From Carallia brachiata (lineage: Eukaryota; Streptophyta; Magnoliopsida; Malpighiales; Rhizophoraceae): DNA of 64,000 nt. Shown piece after piece: positions 11,576-24,398 of this stretch (its first letter is position 1; every line of letters starts with the position of its first letter). The stretch lies in assembly GCA_021464245.1 (NCBI GenBank), contig JADCRB010000003.1:1-64000 (forward strand), given 5' to 3'. The notes beneath the pieces were generated by a model that saw only the letters and a list, made by a program, of their open reading frames with translations, made no database searches and was not told where the DNA came from. The position numbers and the translations under genes are program-made.

Positions 11576-12731
11576 TTGTAGTTGCCGGTGAAATCAGAAA
11601 CAAAAGATTGGCACTCTCAGGCTCCTTGCAAGGTCTTTCTGCTCTTCGTCTGTTGCTCATTTTAAGTAATTGAGGAAAATTCAGATTGATCCTTCTCAAT
11701 ATTTACAAAGCAAAGCTATTCATTTTCTAATGTGTAACTTACTACTTAGATTGCATATGCACGGTTCTGCAGAAAGATGGAGGATAGATATGAGGCTAGG
11801 CAGCATATCTTGTTAACGATGTGAAAATGTGGTTCCATGCATCTAATGCAGCAATACCAAACTAAATGCATATCACTATAAATTACCGCCCATTTTTTAG
11901 CAGCTGACTAAAATCTTGAACAAGGTTGCCTCATTTGCTGATACTCCTACGAATTTGAAGCTGGATGAGCGAGCTTCTCTCTTCAGGGTGTACAAATTTG
12001 AAGCTACCAGGAGGACCTTGGATGTTAAGCTTTACTAGACTGAGCTTGTTACCGCAGAACACTCGCTAGCCTAACTGATTCACATTTTTCGGTTTTGAGT
12101 ATAGCTGACTGGAGCCGGCTGTGTTTGAGTATTTTAAAAAGTGATTGAACCGAATCCCACAGAAAGGAAATAAAGCCTTTAAAGGGGTTTATATAGAAAG
12201 ACACACAACAATTGCCTGGTTGGATTAAAGAGGAGGGAAAACTTTGCCTTAAGGACGGGAAGCGGTTCAGCTTTTTTGGTAGTATTTCCAAGTTTCTGCT
12301 CTAACAACGCGTCTAAACAATCAGCACAAATCCGGTTAAATAAAGTAAATTCCTCCCTAAAATAGCCTATCTTAAGACCCCTCCATATTTCCCTTGTGCT
12401 TCCTGCTTTCACGGCAAAAGACCGAACTTTCAATATAAAGCATGTCTTTAGTCTGAGCAAAATGTGCTAGAGAAAATGTTTACAGTTACAGGCCTATTGA
12501 TGGGTTCCTCTTCAGTCTTATAAAATTACCTTGAAGCATAAAATTTAGCAGGATATATATCATGCATTGTGATCCAGAAAATCAGAAACTACCATAGAAG
12601 AGAAAGAATGTTACCGAAAATACAATCTTTAGCAACTTTGACTTCATCGTCCATCGCACTTGAATATTGGTAAAGACTGCTACCTGTTGTGGACGGATCC
12701 AAGTATTGAGCTGAGTCACCACAATTACTTA
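11576..12731. repeat. Duplicated 5' flank of CNL copy 2
   Basis: Paralogue of 848-2060 and 26104-27260, directly upstream of the copy 2 start codon. Homology to spacer 1 breaks at about 12732, where a transposon is inserted, and resumes at about 13846 (AATATTGTAGG). Confidence 0.8.
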
Positions 12732-13846
12732 CAGGCTGTTTGGAATGCCGAAAACAAAGAGAAAGAAACAGTGGGGAAAGAAAAGTGGTAGGCGTATGGA
12801 ATATCTACCTGTTTGGAGTGACGGAGGAACGAAACGAAAAGTAGGGGAAAATGGAGGGATTTTTTGACCCGCCGTACGGTACAGTCAATCTCTCCAAATG
12901 GGGGAGAAAGTCATGGAAAAGCTGCTGAGCTACAGTAAATTGACGAAAAAGCCCTCCTCAATTTCTTCTGGTTTTTGCAATTTTTCGGCCTCCTCTTTGC
13001 AATTCCTGTTGTTTGATTTTTTTTTTTTTTTTTAGCGTCGGGCCGTGAAAGGTGAAGAATGAAAAGGATTTGGTTTCACCTTATTTTCGTGGGAAGTGAA
13101 ATTTTCAGGGAAAAAAGGCACAGATCCAACAGAAATACAGAAACCAACAATAGAGAGAGACACTGAGATGAAATCTGACGCAAAAGCTTGTAATGCACAT
13201 AGATCTCCACAAAACTCGTCAATTTACAATTTTTTTTGGACAAAAATCCAGAAAAAAATATCAAGAAAAAAAAGGAAATTATCAGAAAAATGGAATCTTA
13301 CCGAATATTCACAGCATCTGATTGTCTCCATTTTTTTCCCCGGCATTATGTCGATCTTGCACGAATTCTGACTAAAAAAGCAATCCCATACTATGTGGTG
13401 AATTTTCGTCTCCTGATGAATACCACCTTCAGAAATTTACGCATATGACAGCCCCTTTGATGGTCTTGGGGCTGAAGCAGTCAAAGTGAAATAAGGAAAG
13501 CAAAGAGGAAAGAAAAATGAAAAAGATAGAGGAAAGCATAGTAATTTCCATATGCTTCTAACGTAAACTTGCACCCTCTAATCTAGTTGTTGCCATTTGC
13601 TCTGATTAAAGTGTCTCAATTACCATGTTGTCCTTTTTTAACATTGGATTTGAGGGCATAGTTATAATTTGATACATTATAATTTTCTTTTTTCGACTTC
13701 ATTCTCATATCAAATAAAATATTATTTTCTCATCATTTTTTTTATTTATCTTTCTCTTACAACTTTAAATAAATTATAAAAAAATTTTTTTTTTTTCTCT
13801 ATACTTTATTTCTCACTGTCTTTTTACACTCCAAAGTCCAAACACA
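12732..13846. mobile_element. Nonautonomous DNA transposon about 1.1 kb (inferred from paralogue gap)
   Basis: This block is absent from spacer 1, where the flanking sequences are joined near 2005. Its ends, GGCTGTTTGGAATGCC and CTCCAAAGTCCAAACACA, are imperfect inverted repeats (TGTTTGGA type) common in plant hAT/PIF-like nonautonomous elements. There is no transposase. A clear target duplication is not visible, so the ends are accurate only to several bases. Confidence 0.5.
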
Positions 13847-13948
13847 TAATATTGTAGGTAAAAAGGCAACAATGATTGGACGTTAGTTCAGTTTTCCTCT
13901 TTTTTGTTTTCCCAATTTCCCGTGCACCCAGGTTTGATTACTTTTACA

Positions 13949-13967
13949 CTGTATTTGTTGTGGGAGG

Positions 13968-13998
<31 letters not shown>

Positions 13999-14295
13999 TT
14001 ATTATAATATATTTTTATTTTTTATATTATTTTAAATAATTTTATTTTCTTTCTACTTTTTCTCTCATAAATTACTATTTATTTTTTCTTTCATTATATT
14101 TTTTTTTATTTTTCTATCACTTTAAACAATTTTATTTTCTCTTTACCTTTTCTCTCACAAATTACTATTTACTTTTTCTTTCACCATACTTTCATTCTCT
14201 TTATTTTCTCTATCACTCCAAATAACTTTATTTTCTCTTTATTTTTTTTTTCTTTTCTCCTCCTGTTCCTACCCTTCCTCCCCCAACAAACACAC
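13949..14295. mobile_element. MITE, about 350 bp
   Basis: Inverted termini GTATTTGTTGTGGGAGGAA (left) and, on the opposite strand at the right end, GTGTTTGTTGGGGGAGGAA. The interior is AT-rich with a (TA)n run near 13981 and pyrimidine-rich direct repeats (TTTATTTTCTCTTTA type). It is absent from the matching place in spacer 1 (near 2100). No ORF. Confidence 0.6.
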
Positions 14296-15760
14296 CATTA
14301 ATCCATGTTTGGTTACTTACGGCGCTTTTAGTTTTTTTTTTTTCTTGTTTTTAAGAAAACCATACCTTTTCACATTTGCTTTTGATTTTTTTTAAATAAA
14401 CGATTTCTTTTCTTTTTATTTCATTGGCAACTCATTTAAAATATATTTATTAAAATTATTTACATTTATTTTGAAAATCATATCAAAAAATTTTTTATAT
14501 TCACATTAGCTCTTTTTTCAAAAATATTTTATTATTTAATGAAACAAATTATTAATAATGATATTTATTAAAAAAGAAAAAAAAATATATATATATATAT
14601 ATATATCTGCAAACACATTGTATATTCAAATATTTATTTGTCTATAGACTTTCGATTTTACCAATTATAGTAATATTTTTTCACAACAAACATTATAAAA
14701 AATTTATTTCACAGTTACATGAGTGATAGATGAATAAATAATTATATGATTACTTATATAAAAATGAAATGTATTTGAATCTATAAAAAGTAAAAAGAAA
14801 ATTTTAAAACATTAGAACTCACAAAATATAATTACAACATTGATTATTCAAAATATAATTAATATAATTTCTTATTTTCATTATATGCATTGATTTAATT
14901 ATTGTATTTGTACGTAAAAAGTTTGTCCCTTCAAAAGTTTTGTAGGATCGGTCACTGCTTGTTAACCTGGAAAAGAGAGAGGCCCTAATTTGCTGTATTA
15001 ATGTAATATGTAATACAATGTGCTTTGTGTTGTTGTCACTTGCTTTCTTTTTTTGTCAGTGTTAATAGTGCCTTGCTGTGGCGCCTGCAGGTTAGCTGCA
15101 CTGTAAACATGATAGCAGCTTGCCCAAATCTTTTGATGCCTGATGATAATTGTTCTTGATGGGGTTATTTGGTGATCTTTTTACTTGTTTTATTTCTTTT
15201 TTTTTTCAAACGATTTATTATCTAGGTTAGACGCAAATGGTAAAGTTTAAATTTTCTACTTGGAGTGGCTATGTGTTACTACTTTATATTGTAAGTGGGA
15301 GGCCCTGCGCGGTGGTAGAGTCGCTTTCCATTAGTAAAGAGCGTTAGTTATATGGTAAGAAAAATTATTTAGAATATAATCACAATAATCTTATGTTGAC
15401 AGTATTTTAAGTTATATATATTATTTTTTATTTACATAGATACAAAATAATGTCATATTTATATTATTTTTGATAGATTTTATCTAAATTTTCAAACTCA
15501 AAAGATTGATCAGATCCAGACATTCTCTATCCACATTTCAGTTGCTTCACTTATTTCTTATTTTCTTATTTTCATTTTTTTTTTTGGCCTTCAGGTAGTA
15601 ATGCTTTGAAGAAATCCTTCTCTTGCATGCTGCTGTTTTTTGGCTATTTTTTTATTTTTAGTAGGGATGTACAAATAGAGGGTTAACTAATGTTGGGGCG
15701 CTGAATGTTGTGTTAATGCATAACATTTGGAGGTTGTGGCTTCGGTTAGTTTCTGATTGA
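14296..15760. other. AT-rich spacer paralogous to 2150-3480
   Basis: Aligns with spacer 1 from AAGAAAACCATA through GCCTTCAGGTAGT. Has a (TA)n run near 14586. Nothing coding is seen. Confidence 0.6.
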
Positions 15761-17460
15761 TGCAGTTACTGTTGTGATTTGATTGATAGGCACAGTTGCT
15801 GTATACAACTTACTCCAGTTCTAGTATCTCTCTTAAATATTCCCAGTGTACGCGATAAACAACAATCTACGAGGGCCTAAATCTGTATATCCAGAATACA
15901 ATATTACAGATTGAATTGATACATGCAAACTTGTGGTTCTTTAGTGGTTCAGACTTTGCAGTTTGCAAACCATACTAATTTGGTGCCCCATTTCCTTGTG
16001 CTCTTTCCTATTTCAAATATCTTTCATTGTACATGATTATTAATAAAATAAATGTTATTGTCCCGGTAATTTGCGTGCCGAATTTTGTGTCAAATGAAAC
16101 TGAGACTGTTATTTTTGAAACCAGAACTGATATTTTTGAAACAGTTGTTATTTTTATGTTTTAAGAATATCAGTCGTAATTTCAAAAGTAACAGTCACGG
16201 TTTTGCCCGGGATAACATATTGAGATAAAATTTTCAAAACATATAACTGCACTCTTATTAATATTAGGCTATTTGTGGAAACAGGCTCTTTGTAATTACT
16301 GCTTGGACATGGCATATGGATGTTTATTCAAGGCAAATGATTTGCAAACTGCGAAAAGAGAGTGCACAACCAATGTTGGTATGCCATTTGTAAAACTAGC
16401 ATGCATTTGATAATTGTTGACAACGACGGTATTATTCACTTAAATTAGTGTGTTTTTGTTGCAAAGGTCTGAGAGCTGAGCATAATAAAATTCTAGCACA
16501 ATGTGTCGTTGTTTAGATAAAATAGAACAGGTTTTTTTCTATCTTCCCATTGCAAATTTTTAAATTTCTGAGGTTCTAATTAAGCAGAACTCATAGAGAT
16601 TTACTTCAGAAGTTCCCAACCAAACGTGGAACCTGCCTTACCTGCATGGCATTAGTACATCCGAGTACGCGTTATTTAAGAAACTCAGGAAATTCAAGGC
16701 CCACAACCCACATAAATTATATTTGTCGCCAAATTATATCACAAATATGCAACACATTTATAATCATAGCATAGTCAATGCATATCAAAGCCCATAAGAC
16801 AGACCACAGCCCATAAAATTCAGAGTACACCGTTCATACCAATGAGTGAACGAAGTCCAGTAGATTTCCGTCCAATGCCAGGTAGCACCTGAGAGAACAG
16901 TCACAGGACAAAGATTTATTGAAGAAAAAATGCAGATCAGTTTAAATGAAAACATAGACACGTCCAAGGAGGAAATTCTATTATTTACAAGGCTGTATGG
17001 GAACTTTTCATTCTTGCTGCCAATACGTAAACACTAAATAATACTTGTACTCAATTAAGTGTAGCATCAATGACAATAAACAGTGATTTCTTTCAGGAGT
17101 ATCTGTCTGTCGAAGAAATATACTCATTGAGAATAGCAGGTGACCAAATGGCAACTAGTGAAGTGAATGTGCTAAAGTATTATCATTTCTCCAACGTGTT
17201 ATATTGATGTGAAAATGTGATTTTTTTTGCTGGAAAATTAAGTTAAACGATAAGACCTGTAAAAATGGGCCACAATACATGGTATCCCCAACATTGATTG
17301 AGTCTGCTAGTGACCTCTATACCATTGTTTGTAAACAGATAGTGAATGAGTCAGCCTCCTTACAACTACTGATTTGAATCTGCAAGTGGTAAAACTCCAT
17401 GCTGTAAATGTTCAAACAATGAGGGTGCCAAAATTAAACTAAGATTAAGTGCAAGAAGTT
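15761..17460. repeat. Single spacer module in spacer 2
   Basis: Counterpart of modules A and B of spacer 1. It preserves the empty sites of the 3960 transposon and of the 5571 solo LTR, and carries its own private insert at 16045-16254. Confidence 0.65.
16045..16254. mobile_element. 210-bp insertion with 8-bp target duplication
   Basis: Flanked by TTATTAAT at 16037-16044 and 16255-16262. Spacer 1 has the same flanks with one TTATTAAT (about 6559-6566) and no insert. An 8-bp duplication suits a hAT-like element. I do not see clean inverted termini, so the class is open. The interior has alternating GTTATTTTTGAAAC-type repeats. Confidence 0.65.
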
Positions 17461-18067
17461 CATATTGAGAGATTACCTCATCCCTGAAGCAACTATATTG
17501 CTCTCTAGCCTTCTATTCGACTCTCCTGTGTGCTTCCTTCTCCTTTCTTCTCCACACTATTATGCTGCAAGGCCGCCCTTCTCTTTTCCTCTGAAAAGGA
17601 CAAGATGAGACATGAGGCCAACCGGTTATATTATAAGGGAGAATATTGAAAGCTAGAATAGAAGTGACCTATGTGTTTGAATCACTATGAATATGATTAT
17701 TGTGTGGGTGTTGTGGATAAGATTAGGAAAATGAACCAAAGCAGCCCATTTCCCATGTTGGGGAAAGTGAACGTGTTTATGCTTAATTATCCAAGTGCCA
17801 ATGATGTTGATGGCATAGTTTCTTACTTCTTTGTGCATTATATGCGTAGATGTAGAAATATAGGGGTGCTCTGCTTCGTCCTTCACAACAGTTAAACGAG
17901 AATAAGTAAACTTGAACAATAGGAGGAGTAAACATAAGTTGATTTAAGTTAAATAGCTTACGGGGTGAAACTTTGATTTCTTTTTTTTTTTAATTAATTC
18001 AAAACCCAATTATGTTATATTTCTTTTAATCTTTACATAATCATACCTCTTTTATGGTAATTAGTTT
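17461..18067. other. 3' flank of CNL copy 3
   Basis: Paralogue of 7691-8396. No gene recognised. Confidence 0.5.
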
Positions 18068-20091
18068 TTATGTATGAACAGCCCAACATTGAGAATTTTG
18101 GAAAAAAAAAAAAGGCCATACGTTGAAAATCAGTTTAGATCCAGTTTTAAGTATCACAAATTTAAGGGAGTGGAGTGCAGAAGAAATGATGGATTTGCAA
18201 GGAAGTAGAGTACCATGAATAGAGAAGTCAAGCACTGTAATCCATCCACCATGTGATTGGGTGGCAGAATGAATTTGCACAGAGGGTATGCGCTCAGTTA
18301 TGTACAGGTCTTCACCCCCCAAGCCATCACCCAGTTTTGGCCGAAGTCTCCAGCAAAATTCTAGTGGCATCTGGCTGACTTCCAACTTCTCAAGGGTGTT
18401 AATGTGGCTTAAGCCTTCAGGAAGTGCTTTTAGTCCCTCGCATGATCAGATGGAGAGATATGTGAGCCGGGGCATTGTCCCCTTCTCCACTTTCCATTCG
18501 ACAAGTTCTTTCAGATTACTCAACTCTAAATGCTCCAATTGTGGAAATGCATTTGCATGGCAAGCCATCTCGATACCCTTGTATGCATTTGGTTTAGAAC
18601 CAGCTTTTTCAACCTCTGAAGGCTTCCTAGGACCATCATTGGGTCTTGTGAAAGATTAGAATACGACAAGCATAACTCAGTCAGATTCCGTGGGATCTGA
18701 TGAGATAGCATCTCCCCAAGTCTTCCTTCTAAAGCCAGCCTGGATAGGTGATTGCAGTGGCTTATTGGTTCTGGAGATGGCAAATCAAAATCTTCAACCA
18801 AAGTCATAATTCCCCTCTATCTCGCTCTTCATCGCAATGGCAGCTTTCCCCATTCTAAATGCAACCTATGAACTCGGTCGAACTCGATACTCGGGCATCT
18901 CAGGATTGCCTCTAGTTGCTCCTTACTCTGTATCTGGTTGACCATGAGTTTTCGAAGATTATGCAACTTAGCCAAACCTTCTATCTTCCAACTTTCCCCT
19001 GTCACCGCCCACAAAGTCTGCAAATTCTCCAAGGTGTGTAGTTCCAACTGCTCGCCAGAATTTTCACAGCAAACAGACATATGGCCCAACTCTCTGGAGA
19101 GCAAAATCAGATTCCTAAGTCGCGCCATTTTCCATATTACATTAGGCAATGTTAACTGTCCTCGAAAGATCAAAGCAAAATCTGCTCCCCAGTCCCACCG
19201 AGCAACAACATTCTTGACAACCAAGGTGCATAAGTTACGTAGATTTCCTATAGAATGTGGAAGCTTCTGTATAGTTGTGCCCTGCATCCCTAGGTAACTC
19301 AAAAATATCAGATCCCCTATTTCTTCCGGTAAATCTCCGCTAGAAGTCTGGACCTTCACAAGATTTAAGACTCCGAGTCGCTTGAAGTTGTCACACGCAG
19401 AAACCAAGCCTCCTCTTGCCAACTCCTTGCTGCCGTCCTCACTGCCGTCAGACGCAGGGGCTCTTTCATTGGGTATGGCTTGTCCAAATAGCAGAAGAGA
19501 TCTAAGATGTGAATTCTGTACTGCCAATGGAAAGCACATTCTGCAAAATTTACACATACAAAGTAATGGATTTGGTCCACATTGTCCTGACCTATGTACA
19601 ACATAAAAATACTTCCTAATGCTATAAGAAAGCAATAAATATAAAGTTGCCAGTGTTGAGTAGTGTCACACCGTACCTAGAATAGATAGCAGCCCTCCGT
19701 GATTGCAGTGCTGTTGCTTCTGAACCAAATGTAGGCAGATCAACAGCACGAGACGGTCCAAGAGATAATATCTCAAGGAAATGTTGCTCCTTTGCTTTCT
19801 GAATACAGATATCTCGCATTAAGTCATGTATTCGTATTTTCTTCACTTTTCCTGCACAATTTCTTCTTGCAACTTGAATCATACAACGCTGAAGCAACTG
19901 CTCTACGCATCATGCCGCTACGTCTTCCTTGGTCTCTCCTCCAGATAAATGTTTTGATACTATGAAGCCTTCAGCTATCCACATTCGCATTAGCAATCCT
20001 GTTGGAATCTCGTAGTCTTCTGGGAAGACGCCCAAGTAAAGGAAGCATAAGGTAGAGGTAGATCATAATAGCTCAACTCCAACATCGTTTC
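18068..20091 (-). pseudogene. CNL copy 3, 3' part (ARC2 and LRR), separated by copia insertion
   Basis: Minus-strand remainder of the third CNL gene. It carries the MHD-like IRIHDLMRD, a 136-bp intron (19541-19676) matching copy 2, and a long LRR frame ending at 18829. A TGA at 18829-18831 replaces a Cys codon of copy 2. Further downstream there is a 1-base loss in a T-run near 18588 and a 1-base gain near 18145 relative to copy 2. Near 20050 a deletion removes the codons around the RNBS-D-like region. LRR motifs such as LTELCLSYSNL and LGSLQRLKKL remain readable. It keeps the Gly and Arg codons that are stops in copy 2. It ends at the copia target site, where codons of copy 2's KVETMLEL are split. 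Confidence 0.85.
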
Positions 20092-20618
20092 TGTTGCGAA
20101 TGGACCTACTAGATCACGGATCTAACCTGATTAATTTCGCAGAATAAATTTGGCAAAAATAATAACACGACACGACACAAGAATTTACGTGGTTCTGCTT
20201 AAAACCTACGTCCACGGCAAATACGATCAGAGAATATTCCACTATCTAAAACAGGAAATTTTACAAGCTGCACACAATATACCTCACTACCCAAATCCCA
20301 CATACACCCAATGTCACTCAAGTATTTCTCTCTAAATACTTTCTCTCACTTGATTCTCTCCCACTTTAGGATACCTCTCTGCTAAAATCATAGACATATA
20401 TATAGGCATTGGAGTTATATATATGCATTTAAAGTCATCCATATGAAAATGATCATTCAAAGTCTAATTTGACAACTTCAACATTGGTAGGTTAGTCAAG
20501 TTTGACAACTTCAATTATGGTAGACTAGTCAAAGTTTGGTAACTTCAACTTTGTCATTGTTGGACTAAAAATCGAGGCACGTGTTTTCTGCTCCAATTTC
20601 AAGACATCAACTTCAACA
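20092..20618 (-). repeat. 3' LTR of copia element
   Basis: The plus-strand left LTR is the element's 3' LTR because pol reads on the minus strand. It runs from TGTTGCGAATGG to CTTCAACA, is 527 bp, and is directly repeated at 24399-24926. Confidence 0.93.
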
Positions 20619-20768
20619 AATCTCCACCTTGGCTTGAATTAGGACAATGTCATCATAATTCCCTAATCGTCTTTCTTCATACCTCAATTGTTACGAACAC
20701 TAATTAAATCTAAACAGTGTTTGAATTTGACTGCAGGAATAGGCTTTGCCATCATATCTGCAGGATTG

Positions 20769-23700
20769 TCAACTGCACTGATCTTTTCCACCATGACTTC
20801 TCCTTTTTGATATAATTTCACGGACGAAATGATACCTGACATCAATGTGATTAGTTCTCTCGTGATACATTAGATTTTTGGTCAAATGTATAGCACTTTG
20901 GCTGTCACAATACACAACAGTAGAACTCTGTTGTAAGCCCATATCGCCAACGAGACCTCGCAACCATAATGCTTCTTTCACTGCTTCTGTAACTGCCATG
21001 TATTCAGCTTCAGTTGTAGACAAAGCAATTGTAGACTGTAAAATTGCCTTCCAACTAATGGCACAATCAGAGAGAGTGAAAACATAACCTGTTAGGGATC
21101 TCTTTTTGTCCAAATCACCAGCATAGTCGGAATCGACGTATCCCACTATATTTTCACTGGTGTTGCTATTCCTTCTGTACATCAAACCAATGTCTGTAGT
21201 TCCTCTAAGATATCGTAAAATCCACTTCACAGCCTCCCAGTGAACTTTACCAGGATTTCCCATAAATCTGGAAACAACACTAACAGCATGTGAAATGTCT
21301 GGACGAGTACATACCATAGCATACATGATACTACCAACTGCACTGCTGTATGGAACTCGAACCATTTGCTCAATTTCCTCATTTGTTTGAGGTGACTATG
21401 CTGCAGAGAGTTTGAAATGACCTGCTAATGGAGTGCACACGGGTTTGCACTCTTGCATTCCGAAACGTTCCAGAACCTTTTCAATGTACTTTTTATGTGA
21501 CAAGTACAAGGTTCCAACGCCACGATCTTTGTGAATCTCCATTCCAAGTATCTTCTTGGTCGCGCCTAAGTCTTTCATTTCAAACTCACCACTCAGTTGA
21601 ATCTTCAACTGATTAATTTTCGACATGTTCTTTGCAGCTGGGCGACTGTTTGAGACCATAGAGTGACTTTTTCAGCAGACACACATGATCCTCCTTCGTT
21701 GGATCTTCAAAACCTTCTGGCTGACGCATGTAAATCTTCTCGCTGTGTAAAGCCTTTTGCAACGAGACGTGCCTTATACCGCGCATCCTCAGCTCCTGGG
21801 ATTCCTTCCCTTCGGTGGCATCACCAGCTCCCAAGTTTGATTCTTATGAAAAAGACTCAATTTCCTCTGTCATGACAGTGACCCATCTAGAGGATTCTGG
21901 ACTAGATACAGTCTCCTTATAAGAATTGGGTTCAGAATCATCCATCTTCTCAGCTACAGATAATGCAAATGCAGCTAATCCTGATCTGTATCGTACAGGT
22001 TGTCAGATTTCTCTTTTACCTCTGCGTTTTGCAATACTGTAAGAGTCCTCCTCTGGTTCTGTAGCTTTCGACATCTACTGCGTAGATTCTGCAGGTTCTG
22101 AGTGAACCTCTTGCTCTTCGTTCTCATCTATTGATTCAGCTATACTGTTTTCCTGCATCAATTCTGAAGCCTTCACCTCTGGCTCCGCCTGCTTGCTAAC
22201 TTCCTCGTCATCATCAACCATGATAGACCCCTTCTTCTCCGGGAGCATTGCAGACTCATCAAATGTCACATCTCTGCTGATAATAAATTTAGGTGAATTT
22301 GAGTCAACACACCACAGCTTGTATCCTTTGACCCCTTCTGCATAGCCTAGGAATATGCACTTCTTCGCTCTGGGTCCAAGCTTGTCTTCCTTCACATGAG
22401 CATAAGCTGGACAACCAAACACTTTAAGATTAGAGTAATCAGCAGGAGAACCAGACTATACCTCCTTGGGAGTCTTCAACTCGATAGCTGTTGACGGTGA
22501 CCGGTTGACTAAGTAGCAAGCCATATTGACAGCTTCAGCCCAAAAAACTTTTGGCAGCTTTGCCTGCGAGAGCATACATCGAGCTCTCTCCAAGAGTGTT
22601 CTGTTCATTCGTTCTGCAACTCCATTTTGCTGTGGAGTATGTCTGACTGTGCGATGTCGGACGATACTTTCATTCATGCAGAACTTTTCAAATTCACTAG
22701 AACAATATTCAAGACCGTTATCGGTCCTCAGGCGTTTGATCTTCTTACCAGTCTGCTTCTCGATCAAAGTCTTCCATTCTTTGAATTTGTTGAATACTTC
22801 ACTCTTCTGTTTAAGAAAATACACCCACACTTTCCGTGAAAAATCATCAATGAAAGTTAACAAAATATCGTTTACCGCCTTTGGATGGGACAGAGGCAGG
22901 TCCCACAAGTCAGAGTGAATGTAGTCCACCGTTTGTTGGTTTTGTGGACAGCAGTACTAAACTTGACTCTGCTTTGTTTCCGAAGACGCAGTGTTCGCAG
23001 AACTCCAACTTGCTTATCTTCTGACCTCCAAGCAAACCTCGTTTGCTTAATTCAGTCATGCCTCGCTCGCTCATGTGGCCAAGACGCATGTGCCACAATT
23101 GAGTTGTTCTGGAACTTGAATCTGTTATTGAAACATTAACACCACCAATAACTGTATTACCTTGAAGATAATAGAGGCCATTTGACAGCTTTCCCTTCAT
23201 CACGATTAGTGCCCCTTTGCAAACTCTAAGTACTCCACCTTCAGCTGAGTACCTATAGCCATTAGAATCAAGAATACTCAAAGATATAAGATTCTTTTTA
23301 AGCTCTGGAACATGACGAACTTCCAATGTTCTGAAAATGCCATCGTGCATCTTGATTCGAACAGTACCAACTCCAACAATAGATAGTGCCTTGTTGTTCC
23401 CCAATAAGACTGTTCCTGCATTAATTGATTTGTACGTTAAGAACCAGTGCTTATTAGGACTCATGTGGAATGTACAACCTGAATCAAGGATCCATTCGTC
23501 AATCGAGCTGCTAGTTGAAACTGTTAAAACAGTCTCTCCATCGGAGCTTTCAACTTCACTGGCTATGTTTGCGGTGTTCGGAAAATCATCAACTTTTTGT
23601 CTCCCCTTGTCTTTGCGCTTAAGACAATTTCGCCTGATATATCCCCTTTCGTGACAATGATAGCACATTACTTTACTGTGTCTAGATTTGGATCTAGACT

Positions 23701-24355
23701 TGCCTTTGCTACTGGACCCCTTCTGTGTTGATCTACCTCTAACAATCAAGCCGTCTGCTTGATTCTCTACGACCTCTTCCGTCATCCGCTTCTTGAGCTC
23801 CCTTGAGTTTAATGATACTTTCACATCATCCAGGGAAAGACTCTCCATCGCGTATAACATTGTATCAACGAAATTGTCATAAGATGGAGGTAATTTGCAC
23901 AACAACATAATAGCTTGGTCCTCATCTTCAACTTTAACATCAATATTTTTCAAATCTAAGATTACCTTGTTGAATTCGGTCAGGTAATCTTGAATGGGTG
24001 TTCCTTCCTTCATCCGGAGCGCGTAGAGGCGGTGTTTTAGATACACCCCGGTTGGTCAGGGACTTGGTCATGTAACGGGACTCCAATTTGGACCATAAAC
24101 CATCTGGAGTGGTTTGATCTGCAACTTCACGTAGAACCTCATCTGATAAGCACAATAAAATTGTACTATGGGCCTTTTCCATAGCTCCTCCTTTTTCTCA
24201 TTTGTCAACGATTCTGGCAGTTCCTGCTCGCCTTTGAGCGCCTTAGCTAGTCCTTGTTGGACTAATAACGCTCGTACCTTGATACGCCACATGTTGAAAT
24301 CATTCTTACCATCGAATCTCTTCACATCATATTTCGTTGATGATCTTTCTGCCAT
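20769..24355 (-). pseudogene. Degraded copia gag-pol
   Basis: Minus strand from 24355. UBN2-type GAG begins MAERSSTKYDVKRFDG. Then comes a zinc knuckle in which the usual His is Tyr (CYHCHERGYIRRNC), a protease core WILDSGCTFHMS, the GAG-pre-integrase LWHMRLGHMS, and the integrase with HSDLW, TDNG and QQNGVAERMNR (22929-22456). Reverse transcriptase follows ([18 protein letters not shown], then SGEFEMKDLG), and RNase H ends it (GYVDSDYAGD, STTEAEYMA, YCDSQSAI; 21365-20769). The segment between SLYGLKQSP and [10 protein letters not shown] has lost the residues carrying the YVDD active site (junction near 21630). Stops and frameshifts separate the ORFs near 24060, 22455, 22075 and 21396. It cannot make an active polymerase. 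Confidence 0.9.
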
Positions 24356-24383
24356 CTCGAAATACTTGCAACCAATCAGTTGG

Positions 24384-24395
24384 GCTCTGATACCA
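24384..24395 (-). other. Primer-binding site, initiator Met tRNA
   Basis: Minus strand TGGTATCAGAGC, complementary to the 3' end of plant initiator tRNA-Met. It lies three bases inside the 5' LTR, as is standard for copia elements. Confidence 0.92.
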
Positions 24396-24398
24396 GTT

